The notes: generated from the letters alone by a model not told the origin. A DNA stretch of 40,412 bases from an uncultured Bacteroidota bacterium (GCA_913055895.1 CAJXLE010000005.1:1-40412); one strand, 5' to 3'; shown: positions 25,507 through 34,599, numbered from the stretch's first letter. Program-made: numbers and translations.

Positions 25507-26283
25507 ATGGAGACAAAAGATCAAACCGGCCGCAGGGTAAACATCCCTGAAAATCCCCAGCGCATTCTCTCTCTGGTACCCTCCATCACGGAGTTGCTTT
25601 TTGACCTGGGACTGGATGAGCGGATGGTGGGGCGTACGCGTTTTTGTATTTATCCTTCAGAGCGTGTGAAACGCGTTCCCGTTATTGGTGGGGTTATGGG
25701 CCTGAACACCCATGAAATAGACAAGATTGCCCCGGACCTGATCCTGGCCTCGCGTGAGGAAAATGCCCGCAACGAAGTGATGGACCTTGCCAGGCGGCAT
25801 CCGGCATGGGTGAGCGATGTACACAACCTGGATGATGCCCTGCAGATGATCCAATCCATTGGTGAGATATGTGGCGTGAGCGAAAAGGCAACCGAAATAA
25901 AAACCAACATTGAAGAGGCCTTCCACCAGCTTGACCACATACCCCCCGACATTGTCCGGGCGGTGTATTTGGTATGGAAAGACCCCCTTTACACGGTCAA
26001 CCGCAACACTTTCATACACGAGATGATGGCCCGCTGTGGCATAGAGAATGTCTTTGCCGACAAGGAGGATTCTTACCCCATCATCCGGGAGAAAGAGATA
26101 CGCGAGCGCAAACCCGATTTCATCCTGTTGCCCAATGAACCTTACAATTTCCAGGAGCACCACCGGCGCAAATTCTCGGAATCCTTTCCCCGGTCTGAAG
26201 TCAAAAGGGTGGAGGGAGAATACTTCACCTGGTATGGTTCACATTTGCTGAATGCTCCTTCTTATTTCAAACAATTGTTTTAA
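25507..26283 (+). CDS. BtuF/FepB-like helical-backbone metal receptor without signal peptide
   Basis: This 258-aa protein has the fold of class III periplasmic binding proteins for cobalamin or metal chelates: an N-terminal lobe with RILSLVPSITELLFDLGL (about 19-36), a long backbone helix around 105-140 (DALQMIQSIGEICGV) and a C-terminal lobe. Unlike true binding proteins it starts METKDQTGRRVNIPENPQR, with no signal peptide or lipobox. The start codon choice does not hide one, because the upstream sequence is AT-rich and not coding. Similar leaderless proteins occur across Bacteroidota. A cytoplasmic role, or salvage with a separate transporter, is possible but unproven. It lies 33 bp before coaD on the same strand and may be cotranscribed. 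Confidence 0.85.
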   Translation: METKDQTGRRVNIPENPQRILSLVPSITELLFDLGLDERMVGRTRFCIYPSERVKRVPVIGGVMGLNTHEIDKIAPDLILASREENARNEVMDLARRHPAWVSDVHNLDDALQMIQSIGEICGVSEKATEIKTNIEEAFHQLDHIPPDIVRAVYLVWKDPLYTVNRNTFIHEMMARCGIENVFADKEDSYPIIREKEIRERKPDFILLPNEPYNFQEHHRRKFSESFPRSEVKRVEGEYFTWYGSHLLNAPSYFKQLF

Positions 26284-26316
26284 GTTTGTCCCTTAAACTG
26301 CACAAAAAAGCTTGAC

Positions 26317-26790
26317 ATGAAAAGAGCTGTCTTCCCCGGGTCGTTCGACCCCTTCACCATAGGCCATGAATCCATTGTCCGTCGGGCCGTCCCTCTCTTT
26401 GATGAGATCATCATCGCAGTAGGTTACAACGTCAACAAGAAAGGCTATTTCCCCCTGGAGAAAAGGAAAGAGTGGATCAGGTCGGTATTTCATGATGAAC
26501 CCAAAATACGGGTGGACCATTTCGAGGGCTTGACCATCAACTACTGCAAAAAGATGAAGGCCGGTTATCTCCTCAGGGGCTTGAGAACTTCCGCAGACTT
26601 TGAATACGAGCGGGCCATTGCCCAGGTCAACAAAGCCATGCACGAAGGCATTGAAACCGTCTTCCTGCTGACCATGCCTGAGCACACACCAGTCACCTCG
26701 ACCATCGTGCGCGACATCATCCGCAACGGGGGCGACGCAAGCAAATTTTTACCAGAAGGAATGGACATCCATGAAAACCCGCAGCCGTAA
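26317..26790 (+). CDS. coaD: Phosphopantetheine adenylyltransferase
   Basis: This enzyme makes dephospho-CoA from 4'-phosphopantetheine and ATP, the penultimate step of coenzyme A synthesis, in the cytoplasm. At 157 aa it has the usual length. It has the nucleotidyltransferase motif PGSFDPFTIGH (7-17, the TxGH signature), the substrate-binding region RGLRTSADFEYE (about 88-99) and the C-terminal TPVTSTIVRDII (ST-R-type motif). All expected residues are present. Its last 20 bp overlap the start of the following gene, so the two are translated from one mRNA. Confidence 0.97.
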   Translation: MKRAVFPGSFDPFTIGHESIVRRAVPLFDEIIIAVGYNVNKKGYFPLEKRKEWIRSVFHDEPKIRVDHFEGLTINYCKKMKAGYLLRGLRTSADFEYERAIAQVNKAMHEGIETVFLLTMPEHTPVTSTIVRDIIRNGGDASKFLPEGMDIHENPQP

Positions 26791-28192
26791 ACACATCCTA
26801 TCCCTCACCCTTCTCCTGGCAGCATTGATGCTGAAGGGAACGCCGGCCGGGAGTCAGAACCCTGTAACAGTCCGGGGACAGGCTCCCTCCTATGCCGGCG
26901 GTGAGATCACCTTTTACCGGTACACCGATTACATCACAAGGGACACGACCCACCTGGCCCACAGCACTTTTGACTCGACGGGACACTTCTCCTGCCGCTT
27001 CCAGGTGGAACACACGGGGAAGGTTTTCACCAACCTGGGATCTTACCAGGGCTATTTTTTCGCTGAGCCGGGAAAAGACTATGAGCTGGCCCTGCCCGAA
27101 AAAAAGGAAAAGACCCAGGCACAAAAGCTCAACCCCTTTTTTGAAGGCATCCCTGTCCACCTGGGCATTGAAAGAGGGGAGCGGCATAAGCTGAATTTTA
27201 AGATCTACCGCTTTTCATCGGCTTATGAAGATGTGGTGAACAAGAACCTTGAAAACATCAGGGGACTGTCACGCCGCCGCGATTCTGTCCTGCTCCACCT
27301 GGATACAGTAGTCACAGCCAACCACCCCTTCTTCAATAATTATAAGCAATACACCCTGGCCGGACTGATGCTGCCCCTGGGAAGGGCACCGGAAAACATC
27401 AAGAAAGAATATTTTGCCAGCCGGCCGGTTATGTACAACAACCCGGCCTATATGGAGACTTTCTCCACCCTGTATGACGGTTACCTGATGGACCTTTTCT
27501 CCGACCATGGTAACCGTCTGTACTGGATCATCAACGGTTTGGGCAGCTATTCAAAGCTCGACTCCCTGTGCCGGAAAGATACCTTGCTGGCCAAAAATGA
27601 CAGCCTCAGGGAACTGGTGGCGATCAACGCCCTGAATGAGGCATACCATGATGAGCGTTTCTCCAGGAAAGCCGTCCGGGACATGCTCAAAACACTTGCA
27701 TCAGAAAGCAATATTGGCGAACATAAGCAAATGGCCAGGCGCATGTACCGGCGAGAACATGTGCTGGCGGCCGGCAAACCAGCACCATCCTTCTGTTTGT
27801 ATGATGCCGACAGCAACAGGGTATGTCTGGACGATTACCGGGACCAGTACATCTACCTGGGGTTCTGTACATCCAAAAATTACAGTTGCATCCGGGACTA
27901 TAAGCTGCTGGAAAACTTACAGGAGAAACACCGCCGGCACTTCCGCATCATCATCATTTCCTCCAACAGCTTCAAGAGCATGAGGCGGTATGTGCAGCAT
28001 CACGATTATTCCTTCACCTTCCTGCATGATGGGGGCAATGACAAGCTGCTCAGGGAATACCGGGTGAAAAACATGCCGGCCTATTATTTCATTGAGCCCG
28101 GCGGCAAACTTTCTATAGCTCCCGCTCCACCACCATCAGAAAACATCGAGGAGAGAATATACAGAAAGATGAAGGCCAATGGCGACTTATAG
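26771..28192 (+). CDS. Exported thioredoxin-fold (TlpA-like) protein lacking a CxxC
   Basis: This is a 473-aa exported protein with a signal peptide (about 1-28, ending PAGSQ). The N-terminal region (about 30-125) resembles the beta-rich DUF4369-type domain seen before Bacteroidota TlpA proteins. A helical middle (about 130-330) and a C-terminal thioredoxin-like domain (336-465, GKPAPSFCLYDADSNRVCLDDYRDQYIYLGFC) follow. In the active-site position the first Cys of CxxC is replaced (NYSC, 370-373). Cys373 and the nearby Cys366 remain, and the cis-proline (NMPAYYF, Pro436) is kept. A classical disulfide reductase is therefore unlikely; a single-Cys or structural role is possible. The start overlaps coaD by 20 bp and the end overlaps the convergent NUDIX gene by 6 bp. 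Confidence 0.8.
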   Translation: MKTRSRKHILSLTLLLAALMLKGTPAGSQNPVTVRGQAPSYAGGEITFYRYTDYITRDTTHLAHSTFDSTGHFSCRFQVEHTGKVFTNLGSYQGYFFAEPGKDYELALPEKKEKTQAQKLNPFFEGIPVHLGIERGERHKLNFKIYRFSSAYEDVVNKNLENIRGLSRRRDSVLLHLDTVVTANHPFFNNYKQYTLAGLMLPLGRAPENIKKEYFASRPVMYNNPAYMETFSTLYDGYLMDLFSDHGNRLYWIINGLGSYSKLDSLCRKDTLLAKNDSLRELVAINALNEAYHDERFSRKAVRDMLKTLASESNIGEHKQMARRMYRREHVLAAGKPAPSFCLYDADSNRVCLDDYRDQYIYLGFCTSKNYSCIRDYKLLENLQEKHRRHFRIIIISSNSFKSMRRYVQHHDYSFTFLHDGGNDKLLREYRVKNMPAYYFIEPGGKLSIAPAPPPSENIEERIYRKMKANGDL

Positions 28193-28801
28193 TATGCTGC
28201 CTGCCTTGAGCACTTCCACAATGGACGAATAGGTGTTTCCCACAACCTGGTCCATCCCGGATGCCGGCATCCACTGGGCCGTGACAATGTCTTCATGGGT
28301 CTGGGGTTCAAGCTTCTCATCTCCGCTGTAATCCATGCGATACCAGTAGGTCTTCTTCAGTATCATCACCCCGTCCAGAGTATAGGAATGATAGGTTGTG
28401 TGAAGCAGCTTGCCCGGGCTTGGCGATGTGATGCCGCACTCCTCCTCCACTTCCCTTACCGCTGTGGTCACAGGGTCCTCCCCCGGCTCCATCTTGCCTT
28501 TGGGCAAATCCCACTTGCCGCGCCGGTGTATGACCAGCACCCGGGCCTCCTGATCAAACACCAGGCCCCCGGCAGCTTCCATCTCCCTGAAAAAAGAACG
28601 GAAAGCATTGAAAGCCACCTCCACGTCGTGATGGATGATAAAAACATTGCGTATCTCCCGGACATTGCGAAACAACTCCAACACATAAGCCAGCTGTATG
28701 TCGTTCAGATACCTGACGAACAAACCGTTATAAGAATGATAATATTTCTCGAATTCATCGGTGAAGAATACCGTCCGGCTGTCAAAAAAAACTTTATACA
28801 T
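28187..28801 (-). CDS. NUDIX hydrolase
   Basis: This 204-aa protein has a complete Nudix box, Gx5Ex7REVEEECGI (GKMEPGEDPVTTAVREVEEECGI), at about residues 110-132. It is preceded by an about 85-residue N-terminal region (MYKVFFDSRTVFFTDEFEKY) common to a Bacteroidota subgroup. Such enzymes cleave nucleoside diphosphates linked to another moiety; the substrate is not predictable. I take the start at MYKVFF; the listed ORF starts 7 codons earlier, and a middle choice (MLQMYK, 28810) overlaps the pyrE ATG in a CATG. It is divergent from pyrE with only 7 bp between the chosen starts. Confidence 0.88.
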   Translation of the reverse strand: MYKVFFDSRTVFFTDEFEKYYHSYNGLFVRYLNDIQLAYVLELFRNVREIRNVFIIHHDVEVAFNAFRSFFREMEAAGGLVFDQEARVLVIHRRGKWDLPKGKMEPGEDPVTTAVREVEEECGITSPSPGKLLHTTYHSYTLDGVMILKKTYWYRMDYSGDEKLEPQTHEDIVTAQWMPASGMDQVVGNTYSSIVEVLKAGSIL

Positions 28802-28804
28802 TTG
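28797..28804 (+). promoter_or_regulatory. -7 element of pyrE
   Basis: TACATTTG is a perfect TAnnTTTG match and ends 4 bases before the pyrE ATG. Transcription would begin at or within a few bases of the start codon, so the mRNA would be leaderless or nearly so. The element overlaps the start codon of the divergent NUDIX gene. No -33 TTTG is evident. Confidence 0.45.
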
Positions 28805-28808
28805 TAGC

Positions 28809-29444
28809 ATGGAAAAAATCAATCAACAAATTGCATCGCAACTGCTACAAATTAACGCAATTAAATTCAATCCTGCAAATCCTTTTCAATGGTCTTCGGG
28901 CTGGAAATCGCCCATATATTGTGACAACAGAAAGACCCTCTCCCATCCTGCCCTGCGCAGCCAGATAAAAAATGCCCTGGCATCTACAATCCAGCAGCAA
29001 TACGGGTTGCCTGATGTTATAGCTGGTGTGGCCACAGGGGCCATTGCCATCGGGATCCTGACGGCACAGGCCCTGGACCTGCCTTTTGTTTATGTTCGTT
29101 CTTCACGCAAAAAGCACGGACTGCAAAACACCATCGAAGGAAGCCTGGAGCGCAACCAGCGGGTGGTGGTGGTGGAGGACCTGGTCTCAACCGGGCAAAG
29201 CAGCCTGCAGGCCGTCGACGCCCTACGCGAACAGGGAGCCACGGTTCTGGGTATGGTGGCCATCTTTACCTACGGCTTCGACCTGGCCCGCCGCAGCTTT
29301 GAAGAGAAGGACTGCCCGCTCCACACCCTTTCCGACTACAACAGCCTGGTGGAAATAGCCCTGGCAGAGGGTTACCTGAAAGAAGAAAACAGGCCCTACC
29401 TGGAACAGTGGCGGCAACATCCTGACAAATGGGGGCAGTCATGA
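28809..29444 (+). CDS. pyrE: Orotate phosphoribosyltransferase
   Basis: This enzyme converts orotate and PRPP to orotidine 5'-phosphate in UMP synthesis. From MEKINQQIASQLL it has 211 aa, the normal length; the listed ORF adds 16 residues that do not fit the family and lie upstream of the predicted promoter. It has the substrate stretch KFNPANPFQWSSGWKSPIYCDNR (about 19-41), the loop RSSRKKHGLQN (about 98-108) that closes over PRPP, and the PRPP-binding motif VVVVEDLVSTGQSS (about 118-131). Its stop overlaps the next ATG as ATGA, so the SRPBCC gene is coupled to it. Confidence 0.97.
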   Translation: MEKINQQIASQLLQINAIKFNPANPFQWSSGWKSPIYCDNRKTLSHPALRSQIKNALASTIQQQYGLPDVIAGVATGAIAIGILTAQALDLPFVYVRSSRKKHGLQNTIEGSLERNQRVVVVEDLVSTGQSSLQAVDALREQGATVLGMVAIFTYGFDLARRSFEEKDCPLHTLSDYNSLVEIALAEGYLKEENRPYLEQWRQHPDKWGQS

Positions 29445-29860
29445 GCAAGGTGGTCAGCAAAATAAGGGCCGTCCAACACGATGAGGACAAAGTCTACGCT
29501 TTTCTTTCTGATTTCAGAAACCTCGACGAGCTGGTCCCGGCCGACAAGATCCGAAACTGGGAGTCATCAGAGGACAAATGTCGCTTTGACATACCGGGGT
29601 TTGGCTCACTGGGCATGCAGGTCGTGGAAAAGGAACCATATAAACTGGTGAAGTTGGCCAACACAGGGTCAGCCTCCTTTTCCTTCACCCTGTGGATACA
29701 GATCAAACAGGTGAACCCTGCCGACTCCCGCGTTCGGCTTACCGCCCGCGCCGAGATGAATGCCATGATGAAAGCCATGGTACAAAAACACCTGCAAAAA
29801 GGCCTCGACGCCATGGTTGACAAACTGGCAGAATATCTCAACAGCCGGTCGGATATCTGA
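29441..29860 (+). CDS. SRPBCC (START-like) domain protein
   Basis: This is a 139-aa protein with a single helix-grip fold. The opening SKIRAVQHDEDKVYAFLSDFRNLDELVP and the C-terminal long helix (MNAMMKAMVQKHLQKGLDAMVDKLAEYL) are typical of polyketide cyclase-like ligand-binding proteins. The ligand is unknown. I chose MSKVVSKIR, which gives an ATGA overlap with the pyrE stop, over the 4-codon-longer ORF. It appears to be part of a pyrE transcription unit and is followed, after 69 bp, by birA converging from the other strand. Confidence 0.85.
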   Translation: MSKVVSKIRAVQHDEDKVYAFLSDFRNLDELVPADKIRNWESSEDKCRFDIPGFGSLGMQVVEKEPYKLVKLANTGSASFSFTLWIQIKQVNPADSRVRLTARAEMNAMMKAMVQKHLQKGLDAMVDKLAEYLNSRSDI

Positions 29861-29929
29861 GCGGATCCAACCTTGATGGGGCTATAAATCCTGTTTTATC
29901 ATAATTCATGCTTTCCGGCGGCCGTGGCT

Positions 29930-30679
29930 TCAGAGCATGAATTCCACCTCCTTGAAATTGTATTCCAGGGTCTTGCCGCTCTCATTCTCCAGGATGAGTT
30001 GTCCGTAATCGGAAACACCCACAATCTTGGCACGGAAGGTCTGGTCTCCACTCTGGTACCACGACATGGTGTTCAGACGGAAAAGGTGTTGGTGGTAATC
30101 CCTGTTGATGCGGTCAACCTTTCCCTGAGAGAGCATCCGGTAGCGCCTGTCAAGATGCGCACACACCTTGCGCAATTCCCGCTTCAGGTGAAGCCTTTTT
30201 TCCACCATTTGCCTGATAGAAACAGGATTGGGTATGTCACCGGGAAAATGGTCCTCGTTCAGGTTCAAACCAATTCCCACAATGCTGTCCTTCAAGACCG
30301 AACCCACCAGGTCGTTCTCTATCAAAATGCCGGCAATCTTACGGTCCTCCACATAAATGTCGTTGGGCCACTTGATGCTCACATCCGAGATGTAATCGGA
30401 GAGGTAATCAAAAAGGCCCAGGCTGATGGTCTTGGAGATTAAGAACTGCTGGTTGGCAGCAACAAAATCGGGATAAAGGATCACCGTAAAGAGAAGATTC
30501 TTTCCCCTCCCGCTGTACCATGTACTGCTTCCGTAGCCACGGCCTTTCTTCTGTTCGCCTGCAACAATCACCAGACCCTCCTCAGGAAGGTCGCCCTCAA
30601 GCATATCCTTCGCATAATCATTCGTGCTGTCTGTGGTGAGCAATGACACCAATTGACTCCCTATGATTCTATCTTTCAT
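29930..30679 (-). CDS. birA: Biotin--[acetyl-CoA-carboxylase] ligase (no DNA-binding domain)
   Basis: This enzyme activates biotin with ATP and attaches it to the biotin carrier of acyl-CoA carboxylases. At 249 aa it is the monofunctional form: it starts directly with the catalytic domain (TTDSTNDYAKDML) and lacks the helix-turn-helix of E. coli BirA, so it cannot repress biotin genes. It has the biotin/ATP loop GRGYGSSTWYSGRGKNLLFT (about 47-66), KWPNDIYV..KIAGILIEN (about 103-121) with catalytic Lys, and a small C-terminal SH3-like domain (about 205-249). It is divergent from rsfS. Confidence 0.95.
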   Translation of the reverse strand: MKDRIIGSQLVSLLTTDSTNDYAKDMLEGDLPEEGLVIVAGEQKKGRGYGSSTWYSGRGKNLLFTVILYPDFVAANQQFLISKTISLGLFDYLSDYISDVSIKWPNDIYVEDRKIAGILIENDLVGSVLKDSIVGIGLNLNEDHFPGDIPNPVSIRQMVEKRLHLKRELRKVCAHLDRRYRMLSQGKVDRINRDYHQHLFRLNTMSWYQSGDQTFRAKIVGVSDYGQLILENESGKTLEYNFKEVEFML

Positions 30680-30770
30680 AACCTTTCAACAGCATATGTG
30701 GGACCCGTCCCGCTTCAGCCGGATAAGTCCCATGTGGCCGATAAATCAATCAAAATATTATCAAACAAAA

Positions 30771-30778
30771 CAAAAGTA
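30771..30778 (-). promoter_or_regulatory. Possible -7 element of birA
   Basis: The minus strand reads TACTTTTG, a TAnnTTTG match about 90 bp before the birA start. No -33 partner is visible, and the surrounding AT-rich sequence makes chance matches likely. Confidence 0.3.
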
Positions 30779-30872
30779 ATTATTTTGCACCGATAAAATA
30801 AATTGCGACATTTTTTCATTATAATTGTTAAGGTACAATATTTGACTGGTAGAAAACCACAAGGCACATATG

Positions 30873-30915
30873 CATCTTTCTAAGATGATGATTCATAAAA
30901 ATTTGATTAATTTTG
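30873..30915 (+). promoter_or_regulatory. rsfS-ftsH promoter region: dyad and -7 element
   Basis: A perfect dyad CATCTT-TCT-AAGATG (30873-30887) lies just upstream of TAATTTTG (30908-30915), a TAnnTTTG match 13 bp before the rsfS ATG. The dyad would cover the -33 region and could be an operator for the operon carrying ftsH. This is inference from position only. Confidence 0.4.
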
Positions 30916-30928
30916 TAAAAAAATTTGA

Positions 30929-31309
30929 ATGATAAAAGGCAAGCAAGAAGACATCACAGCGGAACAATTGTTGGACAAAATTATAAAAGGAATACAGGAT
31001 AAAAAAGGAAGAGACCTGGTAACGTTAAAACTCAGCGAAATCGAAAACTCTATATGCGATTATTTTGTTATATGTCATGGTACCTCCAGTACGCATGTAG
31101 ATGCCATTGCCGATTCGGTAGAGGAACATGTCAAAAAATCACTCAATGAAAAGCCTTACAGCAAGGAGGGGATGGAAAATCTTACCTGGGTATTGATGGA
31201 TTATGCCAGCATCATCATACACATTTTCCAGAAGGAATACAGGGATTTCTACAACCTGGAGGACTTGTGGGCAGATGCCCCCATGACAACGTATCAGGAG
31301 GACCAATAA
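30929..31309 (+). CDS. rsfS: Ribosomal silencing factor
   Basis: RsfS (YbeB/Iojap) binds ribosomal protein uL14 and blocks joining of the 30S and 50S subunits, lowering translation in starvation. At 126 aa it has the full domain: EISICDYFVICHG-type motif as IENSICDYFVICHGTSSTHV (about 37-56) and WVLMDYASIIIHIF....FYNLEDLWADA (about 90-118). It is the first gene of a block with ftsH, cdsA and psd, an order widespread in Bacteroidota, and ends 24 bp before ftsH. Confidence 0.96.
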   Translation: MIKGKQEDITAEQLLDKIIKGIQDKKGRDLVTLKLSEIENSICDYFVICHGTSSTHVDAIADSVEEHVKKSLNEKPYSKEGMENLTWVLMDYASIIIHIFQKEYRDFYNLEDLWADAPMTTYQEDQ

Positions 31310-31333
31310 ACTAACCACGGAGGAATTTTTAGC

Positions 31334-33622
31334 ATGACCAATAACAATCAGAACCAAGATAGAGAGAACAACCAGGGATCCAATAACAACAACGACAAAA
31401 AACCCTTTCCCAAGTTCAACATATACTGGGTATACGCTTTGATCGCCATTTTCTTTATTGCCCTGAACTTCATGAACCTGGGAGGCAGTCCCAAGGAGAT
31501 CACCTGGCAGGAATTTCAGCGAAACATGCTGAAAAACAACGATGTTGCAAAGATCGTTGTCATCAACAAGCAGAAGGCGGAGGTGTATTTGAAGGAGGAG
31601 GCTCTGAATGCCGACCAGTACAGCGATCTGTTCAAAGATGGCATGTTCTCTGTTCCCAAGGAGGGCCCGCATTACTTTTTCACCATCGGATCCATCGAGA
31701 TGTTCGAGCAGCGCCTGTCAGATGTTCAGGACGGCATGCCGGATGGCGAATATATTGAAGTCAAATACGAGACCCGCAAGGATATCCTGGGTGAGGTGCT
31801 CACCTGGCTGCTGCCCATCTTCATCCTGGTGGCCATCTGGCTCTTCATTTTCAGGAGAATCGCCCGCGGCTCCGGAGGAGGCGGCGGCGGTAACATATTC
31901 AATGTGGGCAAGTCGAAAGCCGTACTTTTCGACAAGGAGTCGAACGTAAAGATTGATTTCTCCGATGTGGCCGGACTCGATGAGGCCAAGGTGGAGGTGC
32001 GCGAAGTAGTGGAATTTCTTAAAAATCCCAAGAAGTACACCGAACTGGGGGGTAAGATCCCCAAGGGCGTGTTGCTGGTGGGACCACCAGGCACAGGCAA
32101 AACCCTGATGGCCAAAGCGGTGGCCGGCGAAGCCAGCGTGCCTTTCTTCTCCATCTCAGGGTCCGACTTTGTTGAGATGTTTGTCGGTGTCGGTGCCTCA
32201 CGGGTGCGCGACCTTTTTAAGCAGGCCAAAGAAAAAGCCCCCTGCATCATCTTCATCGACGAGATAGACGCCATTGGCCGGGCACGGGGCAAAAACCCCA
32301 GTATGGGAGCCAACGACGAGAGGGAAAACACCCTGAACCAGCTCCTGGCCGAGATGGACGGGTTCAGCAACAACATAGGCATCATCATCATCGCCGCCAC
32401 CAACAGGGCCGACATGCTCGACAAGGCACTGCTGCGTGCCGGCCGTTTCGACCGCCAGGTTCATGTGGACCTGCCCGACCTGAACGAACGCAAACAAATC
32501 TTCAAGGTCCACCTCAAACCCCTGAAGATAGATAAAGACCTGGACATCGAGTTTCTGGCCAAACAGACCCCCGGCTTTTCCGGAGCCGATCTTGCCAATG
32601 TCTCCAACGAAGCAGCCCTGATTGCTGCCCGGAAAGACAAGAAAGTCGTGGAGAAAGAAGATTTTCTCGATGCCATAGACCGGATCATAGCCGGTCTGGA
32701 GCGCAGAAACAAGCTGATCACCAGCTCCGAAAAAAGGGCCATTGCCTTTCATGAATGTGGCCACGCCATTGTCAGCTGGATGCTCAAACATGCCAGCCCC
32801 CTGGTGAAAGTCACCATCGTGCCCCGCGGCAAAGCACTTGGTTCGGCCTGGTACCTGCCTGAGGAACGCAACCTGACCACCACCGACCAGATGCTTGATG
32901 AGATGAGTGCCGCCCTGGGTGGCAGGGCTGCCGAGCAACTGATATTCGACAAAATATCCACCGGTGCCCTCAACGACCTGGAGAAGGTTACCAAACAGGC
33001 CTATGCCATGGTGGCCTATTTCGGCATGAGCGAAAAAGTGGGCAACCTGAGTTTTTATGATTCCACCGGTCAGCGTGATTTCACCTTTACCAAGCCCTAC
33101 AGCGAAAAAACAGCAGAGCTGATCGACCAGGAAGTGCAACAGCTGGTGGACCAGGCCTATGAACGGGCATACAACATCCTGAGCAAATACCAGGAGCAGC
33201 TCAAGCAGCTGGCCGAACTGCTCCTGGAAAAAGAGATCATCTTCACCGAAGATCTCGAGCGGATACTGGGCAAGCGGGAGATCGACGACGAGAAGAAACA
33301 AAAGATCCTCGACGAAGGCAAAAAGGTGCAAAAGATCCACGAAGACAGTGAAAAGAAAAGCAAAGAGGAGGAGGAGAAAGAAAGCCGTGGCAAAGAGCAG
33401 AACCAGGAGAAAGAAGATACACAAAGCAAGGATGACGGAGAGTCCAGCCAAAAAGAAAAAGAGGCCGGTGGCCCGACACAACAGGCCGGGAAGGAGGAGG
33501 ACAGGGACCCTCATCAAGAGAATAAGGGCAACACCCAACAAACCGAATCCGGCCGGGAGGAAGATTCCCGGAACAAGTTCTCCGGCAACAACCGACCTTC
33601 GTCTGACAAAGACCAAGAGTGA
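31334..33622 (+). CDS. ftsH: ATP-dependent zinc metalloprotease FtsH
   Basis: FtsH is a membrane-anchored AAA+ protease that degrades damaged membrane proteins and short-lived regulators. It has 762 aa with membrane segments at about 31-48 and 153-174 flanking a small periplasmic domain, then a Gly-rich linker. The AAA+ domain has Walker A GPPGTGKT (250-257), pore loop FVG (283-285), Walker B IIFIDE (305-310) and the second region of homology near RAGRFDRQ. The protease domain has HECGH (473-477) and the third zinc ligand Asp548. After about residue 655 comes an about 105-residue tail very rich in Glu, Lys, Gln and Ser, so the protein is about 100 residues longer than typical. GGAGGAA lies before the ATG. 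It is 24 bp after rsfS. Confidence 0.97.
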   Translation: MTNNNQNQDRENNQGSNNNNDKKPFPKFNIYWVYALIAIFFIALNFMNLGGSPKEITWQEFQRNMLKNNDVAKIVVINKQKAEVYLKEEALNADQYSDLFKDGMFSVPKEGPHYFFTIGSIEMFEQRLSDVQDGMPDGEYIEVKYETRKDILGEVLTWLLPIFILVAIWLFIFRRIARGSGGGGGGNIFNVGKSKAVLFDKESNVKIDFSDVAGLDEAKVEVREVVEFLKNPKKYTELGGKIPKGVLLVGPPGTGKTLMAKAVAGEASVPFFSISGSDFVEMFVGVGASRVRDLFKQAKEKAPCIIFIDEIDAIGRARGKNPSMGANDERENTLNQLLAEMDGFSNNIGIIIIAATNRADMLDKALLRAGRFDRQVHVDLPDLNERKQIFKVHLKPLKIDKDLDIEFLAKQTPGFSGADLANVSNEAALIAARKDKKVVEKEDFLDAIDRIIAGLERRNKLITSSEKRAIAFHECGHAIVSWMLKHASPLVKVTIVPRGKALGSAWYLPEERNLTTTDQMLDEMSAALGGRAAEQLIFDKISTGALNDLEKVTKQAYAMVAYFGMSEKVGNLSFYDSTGQRDFTFTKPYSEKTAELIDQEVQQLVDQAYERAYNILSKYQEQLKQLAELLLEKEIIFTEDLERILGKREIDDEKKQKILDEGKKVQKIHEDSEKKSKEEEEKESRGKEQNQEKEDTQSKDDGESSQKEKEAGGPTQQAGKEEDRDPHQENKGNTQQTESGREEDSRNKFSGNNRPSSDKDQE

Positions 33623-33651
33623 TTCTCCTAAAGATGCTCCAAAGTTATTAT

Positions 33652-34473
33652 ATGAGCAATTTCTGGAAACGCACCATCTCAGGAATCCTTTTCGTGGCAG
33701 TGATATTATGGGCCCTATGGGCAGGGCCCATTTCTTTTTCCCTCCTGTTTGCAGCAATCACAGCCCTTACCCTTCATGAATTTCTGAATCTTTGCGGAAT
33801 ATCCCCCAAAAGCCCTTTAAGGCCCATTGCCATTGCCGCCGGTGTGGTGGTATTTATTTTCCATTTCCTTTTGGCCGGAAATTTCATTGAATTCCATCAG
33901 CTGATCGGGCTACTGGCCCTCCCATTCATCCTGACGGCTGTGGCTACCTTTGCCAGGTCACACCAACCGGTCAGCGACCTGGTATATGCCCTGGCCGCAC
34001 TGATCTATCCCGCCACCTTCATGGGAGCAATCAACTACCTGGTATACCAACCACCCGAAGCCACCGCTTTCAACAGCATGCTGGTGATCGGCATCTTCCT
34101 GCTCATATGGAGCTATGACACTTTTGCCTACTTAACAGGTAAATGGCTTGGCAGACACAAACTGATGCCCCGTCTTTCGCCCGGTAAAAGTTGGGAAGGA
34201 TCGGCTGGTGGGCTTATGATGAGCCTTTTGGTGGCCCTGCTCCTTCATCTCTGGATTGGCCGGCTGGACCTTCTCAGCTGGCTGCTCGTCTCCGTCATTG
34301 CAGCTGTCGCAGGCACGGTGGGCGACCTGTTTGAATCCATGTTGAAGCGTTCGGCCAACGTCAAGGATTCAGGCTCGCTGATACCCGGACACGGGGGCAT
34401 GCTCGACCGCCTGGATGCTGCCCTTTTTGTCTTTCCCGCCATCCTGCTCTATCTTCAGATCGCCAGCCTTTAA
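33652..34473 (+). CDS. cdsA: Phosphatidate cytidylyltransferase
   Basis: CdsA makes CDP-diacylglycerol from phosphatidic acid and CTP, the branch point to all phospholipids. It has about eight membrane segments. The C-terminal signature MLKRSANVKDSGSLIPGHGGMLDRLDA, with the metal-binding Asp residues, is intact, as is SPGKSWEGSAGG upstream. I take the start MSNFWKRTISGILF (273 aa), which fits the family N-terminus. The listed ORF begins at a GTG overlapping the ftsH stop and adds 11 unlikely residues. It lies 29 bp after ftsH, and psd follows after 152 bp. Confidence 0.95.
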   Translation: MSNFWKRTISGILFVAVILWALWAGPISFSLLFAAITALTLHEFLNLCGISPKSPLRPIAIAAGVVVFIFHFLLAGNFIEFHQLIGLLALPFILTAVATFARSHQPVSDLVYALAALIYPATFMGAINYLVYQPPEATAFNSMLVIGIFLLIWSYDTFAYLTGKWLGRHKLMPRLSPGKSWEGSAGGLMMSLLVALLLHLWIGRLDLLSWLLVSVIAAVAGTVGDLFESMLKRSANVKDSGSLIPGHGGMLDRLDAALFVFPAILLYLQIASL

Positions 34474-34599
34474 AGCTCTGTCAAGGCTGCGCTTGGGGGA
34501 CAACTGCCTGCCCATGAGATACATCCCCCAGGCCAATGGAAAAGGCATTAAAATTGTCTTAAATATAAAATACGCTTCACCAGTGATTCGTTTTTTGGT

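Noticed and set aside
32198-33757. 519-aa ORF antisense to ftsH
   Set aside because: It mirrors the codon structure of ftsH, has no recognisable domain, and ftsH is certain.
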